From positions 1 to 64,000 of the forward strand of contig NZ_CAJHAR010000001.1 of NCBI RefSeq assembly GCF_904846415.1: a stretch of DNA of 64,000 nt, given 5' to 3'. The position numbers and the translations under genes are program-made. Below, piece by piece: positions 54,454 to 63,513 of this stretch; the stretch's first letter is position 1; each line of letters starts with the position of its first letter. The notes beneath the pieces were generated by a model. It had not been told where the DNA came from. It saw only the letters and a program-made list of their open reading frames with translations, and made no database searches. The DNA comes from Psychrobacter piscatorii. Lineage in GTDB: Bacteria; Pseudomonadota; Gammaproteobacteria; Pseudomonadales; Moraxellaceae.

Positions 54454-56103
54454 ATGAAAGCCATTTATACCAAATCCTCTGCTTTTCCTTTCTCCTCTAG
54501 CATAATACAAAATTTGCCATCCAAACTTGCACTTATGATGATGGGGACGGTGGCACTGAGCGCATGTCAACCGGCTGATAGCGTGTCAAATGAGACTTCG
54601 GATAATGAGAGCGTCGCAAGCACCAAGGAAAAAGCTCAACCGCTCACCTCTGAACGTGCCGAAAATATAGAAGCACTGGCTGGCGTGCCGATGCAGCAAC
54701 TGATCAGCTTTGATCCGCAAGAGATCAAGCAGGGTGGCGACTCTGGTATCAGTATTACCAGTGCTGAAAGCTACTCTAAGCCTTCATCGAACCTGACGGC
54801 GTCGCGTAAGGGCTCGTTTTTCATTGGTAATGCATTCTTTAAGCAGCCTTGGGTCGTCGCTCCTGCCAGTACCGACAGTCGAGATGGGCTTGGTGCGCTA
54901 TTTAATGTTGCCGCTTGTCAGTCTTGCCATATCAAAGATGGTCGCGGTCATGCGCCCATGTCGGCCGATGATGACGCAGACAGTTTATTGCTTCGTCTAT
55001 CGATGCCAGCAACGACAGATGAGCAGCGACAACAGCTACAGGACTCGCTGATTGAAAAGGTCGTCCACCCCATGTATGGCGGGCAACTGCAAGACCGCGG
55101 TATTCAGGGTGTACCTGCTGAAGCCAGAATTGCGGTGCAGTGGACAGATAAGCCAGTCACCTTTGCTGATGGGCATGTTGAGACGCTACGTGCGCCAACT
55201 TTTAATTTGACTAACTCAGGTTATGGCGCTTTTGACGACGCAATGATGGTATCACCGCGAGTGGCGCTCCCGATGATTGGGCTTGGGCTACTAGAGCAAA
55301 TACCTGATGATGATATTAAGAAACAGGCAGGCAATAAGAGTAATAGCGACATTAGTGGTAAGTTCAATTGGGTAATGGATCCACAGACTGGCAAACGTGC
55401 GCTTGGACGTTTTGGCTGGAAAGCCGGTCAAACCAAACTGATTACTCAAAATCAAAGTGCCTTTAACGAAGACATGGGTTTGACGTCAAACATTCGTCCT
55501 CATGAATCCTGTATGCCGACACAGACCGCCTGCTTAAATGCGACAACAGGCGCTGATGAGCAAGGCAATGGCAAACCGCCTGTGGAAGTGAATGATGATG
55601 TTGCCAAGTTTGTGGAGTTTTATACCCGTAACTTAGCGGTGCCCCATCGCCGCAATGCGGATAATGAGCTTGTGCTGGCGGGCAAAAAGCGATTTTATAA
55701 CATGGGCTGTCAAAGCTGCCATACACCAAGATATCAGTTGCCAAAAACTGACGATGATCATCTTGAGCAGCATGGACAAGTGATTTATCCTTATACAGAT
55801 TTGCTATTGCACGACATGGGTGATGCTCTCGCTGATCGTACCATCGCGGGTAAGCTACCACCAAAAGACGCTCAAGTTGAGTTTTTAGCCAATTCTTATG
55901 AATGGCGCACGCCCGCACTTTGGGGCGTTGGACTTGCACAAACGGTTGATCCACAAGCGACGTTTTTACATGATGGACGCGCTCGTACGCTGATGGAAGC
56001 GGTCCTTTGGCACGGCGGAGAAGCCGAAAAGCAACAGCAACAAGTATTGAAATTAGACAAGCAAGGTCGCGCCGAGCTAAATGCGTTTCTAAAGTCGCTA
56101 TAA
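54454..56103 (+). CDS. Di-heme oxidoreductase (thiol oxidoreductase family, COG3488-like)
   Basis: 549-residue lipoprotein (signal ending VALSAC) with two c-type heme sites, ACQSCH in NVAACQSCHIKDGRGHAP and GCQSCH in NMGCQSCHTPRYQ. A further Cys pair (HESCMPTQTAC) lies between them. The C-terminal PALWGVG...FLHDGRARTLMEAVLWHGGEA is typical of the family, which resembles MauG/CcpA-type peroxidases. It sits in the periplasm or at the membrane surface. ATG at 54454 keeps a normal signal peptide; a start at 54367 would add an unlikely 29 residues. Second gene of the iron cluster. Confidence 0.88.
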   Translation: MKAIYTKSSAFPFSSSIIQNLPSKLALMMMGTVALSACQPADSVSNETSDNESVASTKEKAQPLTSERAENIEALAGVPMQQLISFDPQEIKQGGDSGISITSAESYSKPSSNLTASRKGSFFIGNAFFKQPWVVAPASTDSRDGLGALFNVAACQSCHIKDGRGHAPMSADDDADSLLLRLSMPATTDEQRQQLQDSLIEKVVHPMYGGQLQDRGIQGVPAEARIAVQWTDKPVTFADGHVETLRAPTFNLTNSGYGAFDDAMMVSPRVALPMIGLGLLEQIPDDDIKKQAGNKSNSDISGKFNWVMDPQTGKRALGRFGWKAGQTKLITQNQSAFNEDMGLTSNIRPHESCMPTQTACLNATTGADEQGNGKPPVEVNDDVAKFVEFYTRNLAVPHRRNADNELVLAGKKRFYNMGCQSCHTPRYQLPKTDDDHLEQHGQVIYPYTDLLLHDMGDALADRTIAGKLPPKDAQVEFLANSYEWRTPALWGVGLAQTVDPQATFLHDGRARTLMEAVLWHGGEAEKQQQQVLKLDKQGRAELNAFLKSL

Positions 56104-56186
56104 TAAGGTCACTGTAATACAGTCACCATGATAAAGTCAGCATAAAAACGCTATAAATTACTACCTATAACATTACCGAGAAATCT

Positions 56187-57338
56187 ATGAAAATAAATCA
56201 CGCTTTGGCGATGGCGCTATCTGCATTGAGTGCCGGGCTGCTGATCAGCTGTGTCAAACCTGCGGACGACAACAAATCTGCAGAAGTGGATAGTCAAGAA
56301 GTTGCACAGAACAACTCGACTACTGACAGCTCAGCAGAAAGCAGTAAGGAAAGCACTGCGCAGATCGTTGCGGTAGATATCAGTCCTGAGACTCAAAAAA
56401 CGTATTTGACGCATGTGGCAGATGATATAGTGATTCCTGCGTATGCTGATGCAGCAAAGCAAAGTGATCTGTTAAATGAATTGGCGCAGAAACATTGTCA
56501 GCAAGCACCCGTCAGTGGCGATGAGCTACAAGCATTACGTGCGCAGTGGCTAGTATTGGCACAAGCATGGTCGAGTGCTGAGATGATTAATTTTGGTCCT
56601 GCGACTGCCAGTATGAGCAATCTGTACATCAATTATTATCCTGATGAGCGCGGACTCGTACATAGCGGCGTGGCTGACTTGATTGCTGCCAATCCAACCC
56701 TAACGCCAGAGCAGCTCGAGGGCGAGAGCGCTATCGTACAAGGCGTGCCAGGATTGGAAGAAGCCTTATTTGCCAATGAGAGCTTGAATGCTGGTCAATG
56801 TGCTTACGTGATTAGTGCCAGTAGTGCCTTGAGCACACGCCTAAAGGACATCGAAAAAAACTGGCAGCAAAACGCGACTGAGTTATTGGCGATAGATCAA
56901 ACAGCTGAGAGCGATCAAGGCTTAAATCAATGGATCAACTCTCTACTGTCATTGGTTGAGACCATGAAATCTAACGCCATTGATCAGCCACTCGGTCTAA
57001 CGGGTAAAGCAAAAGGTCATTTACCAGCTGCTACCGCTGGTCAAAGCCGCGCTATTATCAATGCAAAACTAGATGCCATCAATAAAGCCATGACGGATCC
57101 CGTATTGACGGCGATTCTTAGCAGCAATGATGAGAGCACAGTGGCTAACAATCTATCGACGGCATTGGCTGACACCACGACCCTATTGGCACAAATGCCA
57201 GAAGATTTATCAAACGTAGATAAAGACGATCAGCAGGCGCTATATGACCATCTCACTACCGTCACTCGCTTGATTAAACGCGAGTTAATCCCAGCTCTCG
57301 GTATCCGAGTGGGCTTTAATAGCACCGATGGCGATTAA
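56187..57338 (+). CDS. Second imelysin-family lipoprotein
   Basis: 383-residue lipoprotein (lipobox LLISC). The imelysin-like fold has WSSAEMINFGPATASM early and GVPGLEEALFANES where the first imelysin has GYHAIEF. The histidine of the GxHxxE motif is therefore a Pro here, as in the shorter GLPALE-type branch. The two imelysins are probably not redundant. A Ser/Thr/Glu-rich linker follows the lipid anchor. Weak ribosome site. The DUF1513 gene follows at once. Confidence 0.88.
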   Translation: MKINHALAMALSALSAGLLISCVKPADDNKSAEVDSQEVAQNNSTTDSSAESSKESTAQIVAVDISPETQKTYLTHVADDIVIPAYADAAKQSDLLNELAQKHCQQAPVSGDELQALRAQWLVLAQAWSSAEMINFGPATASMSNLYINYYPDERGLVHSGVADLIAANPTLTPEQLEGESAIVQGVPGLEEALFANESLNAGQCAYVISASSALSTRLKDIEKNWQQNATELLAIDQTAESDQGLNQWINSLLSLVETMKSNAIDQPLGLTGKAKGHLPAATAGQSRAIINAKLDAINKAMTDPVLTAILSSNDESTVANNLSTALADTTTLLAQMPEDLSNVDKDDQQALYDHLTTVTRLIKRELIPALGIRVGFNSTDGD

Positions 57339-57365
57339 GTGATGTTTATGACTAAAGGCAATACG

Positions 57366-58895
57366 ATGTCAGATGATGAGCGTCATGACAGATCATATGA
57401 GCCAAAAGCCAGTTCAGTAAGCCGTGAGCTCCTGACGACCTCACTGCTCACGGCAGTCGGCACCGCGGCTTTGGTCGGTATTCACCATCGTTATCGTAAG
57501 CAGCAGCATCCAGATGCCAGTCTAAAAGATTATGTGGCGGGTATGCGAGCGCAGTTACAAGCATTGCAATCGGCCACTGGGTCAACGCCAAACCTCAAAC
57601 GTTTTCGCTATGCTTGTCAGCAAGTAGCGGTGACATGGCAGCAGGCTTATCATCAAGCGATAGATGATAATAAGAGTGACATTCTTGATCTTACTGCTAT
57701 GCATACGACGACGTTGCTGGCACGACCTGTTCGCTGGGTCAGCGGTGTCGCATCTATGCCAAAAAATACCGCTTCATTGAATCAAAATGAGCATGATTTT
57801 GGCGTGGTAGGTATCGATGCCGATAGACAGCTCGTTTGGCAGACGACCATGCCTGAGCGTGTCCACGACATCGTTGTTCAGCCTGTACCTGTTACTGTAC
57901 TGGATGCCCAAGCTCAGCATAGCAATGTCGAACAAAGACGCGATGTCGTTGTGATGGGGCGCCGTCCAAGCGAAAGGTTCTGGGTACTTAATACGTCAAA
58001 TGGGCAAGTACAGCATGCGATTACAGCTGATGTAAACCGTCATTTTTATGGTCATGCTTGTTATAGCTTAGATGGGAAGTTGCTCTACGTAACTGAAAAT
58101 GACACAGTTAGTCTGGCAGGTAAAATTGGTATTTATGATGCTAACGATGCTTATAAAAAAGTAGCAGAGTTTGACTCCTATGGTATCGGGCCGCATGAAC
58201 TGATTATGCATCCTGATAGCGAAACACTAGTAATTGCAAATGGAGGCATCAAGACTGAGCAGGCCTCACGTGAAGAGTTAAATTTAGATACTATGCGACC
58301 ATCGCTGGTCTACCTGAATCGTCATGATGGCACACTGCTTGAGCAAGTGACTCCCGAGCATAATCAGATGAGTATACGCCATTTAGCGATGCACAATAAT
58401 GGCACTGTCATGATCGGTATTCAGTTCCAAGGCGAAAAGCACATCAATGTACCGTTGGTACTGACTCACCAGCGCGGTGATGTCAGCTTTACGCCCCTGA
58501 CTATGCCGAATAATCAATGGCAACGTTTTCACCAATATATCGCAAGCGTAGCCGTCGATAGCGACCGTAATTTGCTCTGTGTGACCACTCCGATTGGGGG
58601 CTGTGCAGCGATTTATGATTTGCACACTCGTGAATTGATTGACGATGTGAGTTTGCCAGATTGTGCAGGGGCATCCGTCCTATCCAGTGCTAGTAGCTCA
58701 GCTAACAAAGTCGACAATTCCATCGAGTCATCAGGATTTATCGTGAGTGATGGGCAAGGGCAGTTAACAGCGTTAAGAGTAAGTGTTTCTTCAGAAGTTA
58801 AATTAGACGCAAACGATGCTGAACAACATGCTCGTATTATAAAGGATAGTAAGTTGCATATGATGTCCTTTGATAACCATTTGCAAGCGTTATAG
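57366..58895 (+). CDS. DUF1513 family protein (predicted beta-propeller)
   Basis: 509-residue protein. A single hydrophobic segment near residues 26-40 (LLTTSLLTAVGTAALVGI) probably anchors or exports it. The rest has repeated beta-strand blocks of a propeller type: FGVVGIDADRQLVWQTTMPERVHDIVV, GHACYSLDGKLLYVTEND and GPHELIMHPDSETLVIANGGIKT. ATG at 57366 has AAAGG 7 bases upstream and is preferred over the GTG at 57339 that touches the previous stop. DUF1513 genes recur next to imelysin and di-heme oxidoreductase genes; the function is unknown. Confidence 0.85.
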   Translation: MSDDERHDRSYEPKASSVSRELLTTSLLTAVGTAALVGIHHRYRKQQHPDASLKDYVAGMRAQLQALQSATGSTPNLKRFRYACQQVAVTWQQAYHQAIDDNKSDILDLTAMHTTTLLARPVRWVSGVASMPKNTASLNQNEHDFGVVGIDADRQLVWQTTMPERVHDIVVQPVPVTVLDAQAQHSNVEQRRDVVVMGRRPSERFWVLNTSNGQVQHAITADVNRHFYGHACYSLDGKLLYVTENDTVSLAGKIGIYDANDAYKKVAEFDSYGIGPHELIMHPDSETLVIANGGIKTEQASREELNLDTMRPSLVYLNRHDGTLLEQVTPEHNQMSIRHLAMHNNGTVMIGIQFQGEKHINVPLVLTHQRGDVSFTPLTMPNNQWQRFHQYIASVAVDSDRNLLCVTTPIGGCAAIYDLHTRELIDDVSLPDCAGASVLSSASSSANKVDNSIESSGFIVSDGQGQLTALRVSVSSEVKLDANDAEQHARIIKDSKLHMMSFDNHLQAL

Positions 58896-58938
58896 TACAT
58901 AGCCATCGGTACAGTTATTGTCATTGAGGAGATAAAGC

Positions 58939-59592
58939 ATTAGCTTAGACACCAATTTAGATACTGTTAGAGAGCAGCTCGCACAGGCAAGCATTGAGCT
59001 GCACATCAGCAAAAAGCGTGTCAAAAATATCAATTTTCGCTTAAAGCCTTATATGTTGATGGTCTCTACACCGATGCATGTCAGTACATCACAAATGTTA
59101 CATGCTGTGGCTAAGCGGGTGCCGTGGGCTATTGAACATCATCATCAAGTATTAGAGCAATACAAACGTAGACAGAGTATGTCGTCTGACATTTCAGCTG
59201 ATAATAATTCAGTTTTATTATGGGGTACAGCGCAATCATTTACGCTAAGCCCTGATAAAAAAATCACCTACTATCGCCAGCAGCTCTCCGATGTCATGCC
59301 GTCGCTATTTGAGAAATGGCAGCCAATCGTTGGTGCTTACGCCAATGAGATACGATTAAAAAAAATGCACACACGCTGGGGCAGTTGCAACACGCGTGCA
59401 AAGCGAATTTGGCTATCCGTTTATCTTCCTGCCTATCCTATCGAATGCACCGAATATGTCATCGTCCATGAACTGTGCCATTTGCATCATGCCAACCATA
59501 GCCGTGCGTTTTGGCAAACGGTTGCAATCGCGATGCCAGATTATCAGCAATGGCATAACATATTGGCGGGTAAGACAGGTCAGTTGGATTAA
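58939..59592 (+). CDS. YgjP-like M48-type metallopeptidase domain protein, ATT start
   Basis: 217 residues of the YgjP/DUF45 (WLM-related) family. The zinc motif HELCH is in EYVIVHELCHLHHANHSRAFW and TRWGSC precedes it, as in YgjP. The reading frame opens after a stop at 58933 and has no ATG, GTG or TTG before ATG 59053. Yet residues encoded upstream of 59053 (IELHISKKRVKNINFRLKPY) look like the conserved first strands of the family. An ATT at 58939 has GAGGAG exactly 7 bases upstream. I therefore take ATT as the start; a start at 59053 (179 residues) would cut the domain. Confidence 0.7.
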   Translation: MSLDTNLDTVREQLAQASIELHISKKRVKNINFRLKPYMLMVSTPMHVSTSQMLHAVAKRVPWAIEHHHQVLEQYKRRQSMSSDISADNNSVLLWGTAQSFTLSPDKKITYYRQQLSDVMPSLFEKWQPIVGAYANEIRLKKMHTRWGSCNTRAKRIWLSVYLPAYPIECTEYVIVHELCHLHHANHSRAFWQTVAIAMPDYQQWHNILAGKTGQLD

Positions 59593-59698
59593 ACATGTCA
59601 TCTAAATAATGTAGATAATTTCAACAAGCCTGATATGATAAGAAATAACGATATAAATTGTGTCGTTTAAATAATAGTTTTATATACAGGGATGTCAT

Positions 59699-60301
59699 AT
59701 GGAAAACGTCAACCAAGCTGAGTTTTGGCAGGAGCGTTATGAGAAAAACAGTATCGGCTGGGATATGGGGCAAGTATCGCCACCTCTCAAAGCTTATATT
59801 GATCAGCTACCTCAAAGCGTCAAAAATCAGGCGATATTGGTAGCAGGTGCTGGTAATGCCTATGAAGTAGGCTACTTATATGAGCAAGGGTTTACCAATG
59901 TCACGTTGGTCGATTTTGCGCCTGCACCGATTGAGGCGTTTGCAGCGCGCTATCCTGATTTCTCATCTGAGCAGTTAATTTGTGCGGATTTTTTTAGTTT
60001 GTCAGCTGAGCAGTGTCAATTTGATTGGATACTTGAGCAGACGTTTTTTTGTGCGATCAATCCATCGCGACGTGATGAATACGTGCAACAGATGGCAATG
60101 CTGTTAAAGCCACAAGGTAAACTGGTTGGGTTGTTGTTTGACACGGATTTTGGACGCAAAGAGCCACCATTCGGCGGCAGCAAAGAAGAGTACCAGCAGC
60201 GTTTTCAAAGTCATTTTGATATCGATATTATGGAGCCCAGCTATAATTCACATCCAGCACGGCAGGGTAGTGAGCTATTTATAAAGCTGCGAGCGAAGTA
60301 A
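59699..60301 (+). CDS. Thiopurine S-methyltransferase-like SAM methyltransferase
   Basis: 200-residue class I methyltransferase of the TPMT/TehB-like group. NQAEFWQERYEKNSIGWDMGQVSPPL is the typical TPMT opening. ILVAGAGNAYEVGYLYEQGF is the SAM loop, and WILEQTFFCAINPSRRDEYVQQM the family centre. In bacteria members methylate thiols, selenite, tellurite or halides. The 3' end overlaps the converging HD gene by 23 bases. AGGGA lies upstream of the ATG. Confidence 0.88.
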   Translation: MENVNQAEFWQERYEKNSIGWDMGQVSPPLKAYIDQLPQSVKNQAILVAGAGNAYEVGYLYEQGFTNVTLVDFAPAPIEAFAARYPDFSSEQLICADFFSLSAEQCQFDWILEQTFFCAINPSRRDEYVQQMAMLLKPQGKLVGLLFDTDFGRKEPPFGGSKEEYQQRFQSHFDIDIMEPSYNSHPARQGSELFIKLRAK

Positions 60302-60950
60302 GCTCGCGCTTGATATTATCTCGAGCTTGTGTTTCCAACTGATTGTAGTAATGGTCAGTTAGATAAAGCTTGGGATGTGCTAGTAATCCTTGCAACACTG
60401 CAGTGCGCCCATCACGGTAGTTGTCAGCGGCAACATGCTTATATTCTTGACGTATCGCCTTTGCATATTGCTCATATGCAGGCCAAGGCGTACCCAAGAT
60501 ACTCAAATCCATATCTAACAGATATGCCGCATCACTGTATTTTTCACTGTCTATCAATACATCTATCTGATGATTAGCCGTCATCATAATGAGAGCGTAG
60601 ATCTGCTGGCATTGCTCTGTGCTTAGATAAGGGCTCAAAACATCTGTCGCAAACTCAGCACTTTTTAGCTCGTTGTCGGAGCGTGCTGGGTCGTATATTA
60701 CATCATGATAGTACAGTGCTAATGCAATGATATGCGGCTCAGACAGAAACTGCTTAATATTCTCAAACTGTACCAATAACTGCTCAATGTGATTGAGTGT
60801 ATGGTAAGCACGTTGTGGTTCGCCGTAGCGCGTCACGATATCTTGCCAAAGCCTATCTATTTGCTTTGGCAGGATATCGCTGGTCATAGCTGACAAATGC
60901 TGTGCAAAGCACTTGCCAAGCTCATCATGCTTATTTGAGACAGTTTTCAT
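60279..60950 (-). CDS. HD-superfamily metal-dependent hydrolase (predicted)
   Basis: 223-residue HD-domain protein. Metal ligands are in YHTLNHIEQL, ALYYHDVIYDP and the late DMDLSILG, an order typical of the small 'predicted metal-dependent HD phosphohydrolase' group. The substrate, perhaps a nucleotide, is unknown. Its end overlaps the TPMT-like gene tail to tail. No ribosome site is evident. Confidence 0.85.
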   Translation of the reverse strand: MKTVSNKHDELGKCFAQHLSAMTSDILPKQIDRLWQDIVTRYGEPQRAYHTLNHIEQLLVQFENIKQFLSEPHIIALALYYHDVIYDPARSDNELKSAEFATDVLSPYLSTEQCQQIYALIMMTANHQIDVLIDSEKYSDAAYLLDMDLSILGTPWPAYEQYAKAIRQEYKHVAADNYRDGRTAVLQGLLAHPKLYLTDHYYNQLETQARDNIKRELTSLAAL

Positions 60951-60990
60951 ATGTCATTTTTTCACTATGACCGTGGTAAAAATGGTTTGA

Positions 60991-61902
60991 TTATTCTTTG
61001 TTAGCCACTGCGTCTTTAAATGCTTTATTAAACACCTCACCAAGCAAGCTAACATCATCGACACGCGCATAGTTCAGACGGGTGACAAAGGCAATATGGC
61101 GATGCGGCCCGTCTTCAGCCAATGGTATGGCGACGGCATTCTGGTTTTGCAGGTGTAGCTGATCGAGCGCCATTTCAGGCACTAGCGTTGTGCCCATATT
61201 GGCAAGTGCCATTTGAATCAAAGTGTTTAAACTGGCATCTGAGAAGCTTGATTTCATTTGTGCGCGGTCGAAATGACAAACAGACAGGGTCTGGTCAGTT
61301 AGGCAGTGTCCTTCACCAAGTAGCATGAGGTTGGCAGTTGCCAGTTCGTCAGCATTGATGGTCTCAAGCTTGGCATGTATGTCATCTTTTGGAAATACAG
61401 CAAAGAAGTCTTCACTCCAAAACTCAAAACTGTGTAGCCCATCTACCGCATAAGGTAGCGCAATAATAGCGGTGTCGATATGACCGTAGCGTACCTGTTC
61501 AAGCAAACGCTCTGTCTGTTGTTCGACGATGGTCATACGGAACTCTGGATATTGTGCACGCAGCGCAGGCAGTACTTTTGGCAGCAAATAAGGCGCAATC
61601 GTCGGAATGATACCGACAGTCATGGGATAGGCGAGCGGCGTCTGATGGCTATGAGCACGCGTGGTCAAATCGCTGACCTCAGAAAACACTCGCTGCGCCC
61701 GTGTGAGGATGTCTTGACCGATAGGGGTAATCAATACCTGTTTATTGTTGCGCTCAAAAATCTGAGTATCTAGCTGTTTTTCTAATTCTGCGATACCCAA
61801 ACTTAGTGCAGATTGCGAGATATTGCAATCTTCAGCCGCACGTTTAAAATGACGATGTTTGGCGACGGCTAGGGCAAACTCAAGTTGTCGTAAAGTAATC
61901 AT
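60991..61902 (-). CDS. oxyR: Hydrogen-peroxide sensor OxyR
   Basis: 303-residue LysR-type regulator. The N-terminal winged helix (TLRQLEFALAVAKHRHFKRAAE...SQSALSLGIAELEKQL) is followed by the regulatory domain with the redox cysteines Cys200 and Cys209 in LGEGHCLTDQTLSVCHFD. These match Cys199 and Cys208 of E. coli OxyR, which form a disulfide on peroxide. GAGAGG lies just before the ATG. It is divergent from ahpC across 268 bases, so it very likely controls ahpC and perhaps itself. Confidence 0.95.
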   Translation of the reverse strand: MITLRQLEFALAVAKHRHFKRAAEDCNISQSALSLGIAELEKQLDTQIFERNNKQVLITPIGQDILTRAQRVFSEVSDLTTRAHSHQTPLAYPMTVGIIPTIAPYLLPKVLPALRAQYPEFRMTIVEQQTERLLEQVRYGHIDTAIIALPYAVDGLHSFEFWSEDFFAVFPKDDIHAKLETINADELATANLMLLGEGHCLTDQTLSVCHFDRAQMKSSFSDASLNTLIQMALANMGTTLVPEMALDQLHLQNQNAVAIPLAEDGPHRHIAFVTRLNYARVDDVSLLGEVFNKAFKDAVANKE

Positions 61903-62170
61903 AAAACCTCTCTGTTAGTGGGTTTTTAATGCAATTTATTATGTTTGGTCAACCTTTATAAGGTAGCAAATTACCAATTAAGCACCAATGATAAAATGTA
62001 GAGATAATAGTTTAACAAGTTTAATAAAACAAAACATCATATTAAAAACTTTTAACTGGATTAACCGTAGAATTCGCGTATAGTTTGTCAGGTAGCCCAG
62101 AGAGCTAGAGGGCTAATTGAAAAAACCATATAAATAATTTCCAATTTACTTAACTATAGAGGAGCCAACC
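61903..62170. promoter_or_regulatory. Divergent oxyR-ahpC control region
   Basis: A likely ahpC -10 is TATAGT at 62079-62084, with no good -35, as expected for an OxyR-activated promoter. I could not fix an OxyR site by eye. Confidence 0.45.
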
Positions 62171-62737
62171 ATGGCGTCTATCATCAATCAAGAAATCCCA
62201 GAATTTTCAGCAGATGCATACGTAAACGGTGAGTTCAAAACCATCACTTCAGAAGACGTAAAAGGCAACTGGGCGATTTTCCTATTTTACCCAGCTGATT
62301 TCACGTTCGTTTGCCCAACTGAGCTAGAAGACATGGCCGCTCATTATGACGAGCTAAAAGGTCTTGGTGTTGAAGTATACTCAGTATCTACTGACACGCA
62401 TTTCACGCACAAAGCATGGCATGATTCTTCAGAAGCTATCGGTAAAGTACAATACCCAATGATCGGTGATCCTACTGGTAAAATCACTCGCGGCTTTAAT
62501 GTTATGATTGAAGAAGCAGGTTTGGCTGAGCGCGGTACGTTCTTAGTAGATCCTGATGGCTTGATCCAAGTAGCAGAAATCCACGCTGGGGGTATTGGCC
62601 GTAGCGCAAAAGACATGCTACGTAAAGTAAAAGCAGCTCAGTATGTTCGTGAAAACGACGGCGAAGTTTGCCCAGCAGCTTGGGAACAAGGCGGCGATAC
62701 ACTTAAGCCAAGTCTTGACCTAGTTGGTAAAATCTAA
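62171..62737 (+). CDS. ahpC: Alkyl hydroperoxide reductase AhpC
   Basis: 188-residue typical 2-Cys peroxiredoxin that reduces H2O2 and organic peroxides with electrons from AhpF. The peroxidatic Cys48 is in [12 protein letters not shown] and the resolving Cys167 in [14 protein letters not shown] lies 6-7 bases before the ATG. Codon use is strongly biased (high expression). It ends in its own terminator, and ahpF lies further on with a separate promoter region. Confidence 0.97.
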   Translation: MASIINQEIPEFSADAYVNGEFKTITSEDVKGNWAIFLFYPADFTFVCPTELEDMAAHYDELKGLGVEVYSVSTDTHFTHKAWHDSSEAIGKVQYPMIGDPTGKITRGFNVMIEEAGLAERGTFLVDPDGLIQVAEIHAGGIGRSAKDMLRKVKAAQYVRENDGEVCPAAWEQGGDTLKPSLDLVGKI

Positions 62738-62806
62738 GTAGCTATTTCATCCCTTAGATAAAGTAGTGCTGAATTTCATACTTCTATGGGAATCAGTTCT
62801 ACAAAT

Positions 62807-62842
62807 AAAGACCCCATTAACTGATGTTGATGGGGTCTTTTT
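62807..62842 (+). terminator. Terminator of ahpC
   Basis: AAAGACCCCAT (62807-62817) pairs with ATGGGGTCTTT (62830-62840), loop of 12, then TT. It can also serve the converging DUF465 gene. Confidence 0.85.
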
Positions 62843-62903
62843 ATGGCGCTAGCTACAATCTTATGAGTCTTATTTGTTGATCATAAGCGTAGTAGGCGTA
62901 GTA

Positions 62904-63152
62904 TCAGGCGCGAGATTGTTCTTTATTTTTATCAATAATCTTATAAATCTCGTCTTTGAGATATAATTTACGCCGTTTCATTTGTTCTATTTCTTCTTCA
63001 CGGCTGGCATGCTTGACTAGATCTTTTTCGAGGTAATTAATCTTTTGGTCAAGCTCGGTATGTTCATCAAAAATACTCGCAAAATGACTGTCTTTGAGCT
63101 TAAGTTCGGCAATAATATCTCTATTATCGTGGAAAGTATCTGTTTTTCTCAT
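62904..63152 (-). CDS. DUF465 (YdcH-like) small coiled-coil protein
   Basis: 82-residue helical protein. HDNRDIIAELKLKDSHFASIFDEHTELDQKINYLE followed by EEEIEQMKRRKLYLKDEIYKII fits the DUF465/YdcH family of two-helix hairpins, role unknown. ATG at 63152 has AAGGA 7 bases upstream. A longer frame opening at 63281 adds 43 residues without family character and no ribosome site. It lies between ahpC and ahpF on the opposite strand. Confidence 0.82.
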   Translation of the reverse strand: MRKTDTFHDNRDIIAELKLKDSHFASIFDEHTELDQKINYLEKDLVKHASREEEIEQMKRRKLYLKDEIYKIIDKNKEQSRA

Positions 63153-63513
63153 GTGTTCATCCTTGTCATGAAACGCAAGCTTGTCACAAGCAGTGCGTAT
63201 TGTTTTAAAAAGACGGCTTAACTTAAGAACTATTCTCGATTGTAGCGAAAAAATAATCCAGTTACTATCGCTATTATCCACCAGTGTATTTGTATTTAAT
63301 TAATTAAACCTATTAACGATTGGTTTTATAAAACTTAAGGTTTGAGTTTCTCAGCTTGCCCAAATGCTGTGAACACCTGATAATAGGGTCATTCAAGAGC
63401 GAAAGTTCGATATATACAATGTTTTTTATAAAATTATTAAGTGTAAGAATTTCATATTTAGGCGTGCAGCATGACAGTTGCCGTTACATATTCAGTCATA
63501 ATGAGGAACAAAC

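Noticed and set aside
55463-55954. 163-codon frame antisense to the di-heme oxidoreductase
   Set aside because: The plus strand has clear CXXCH motifs and family segments; the antisense frame has no ribosome site or recognisable domain.
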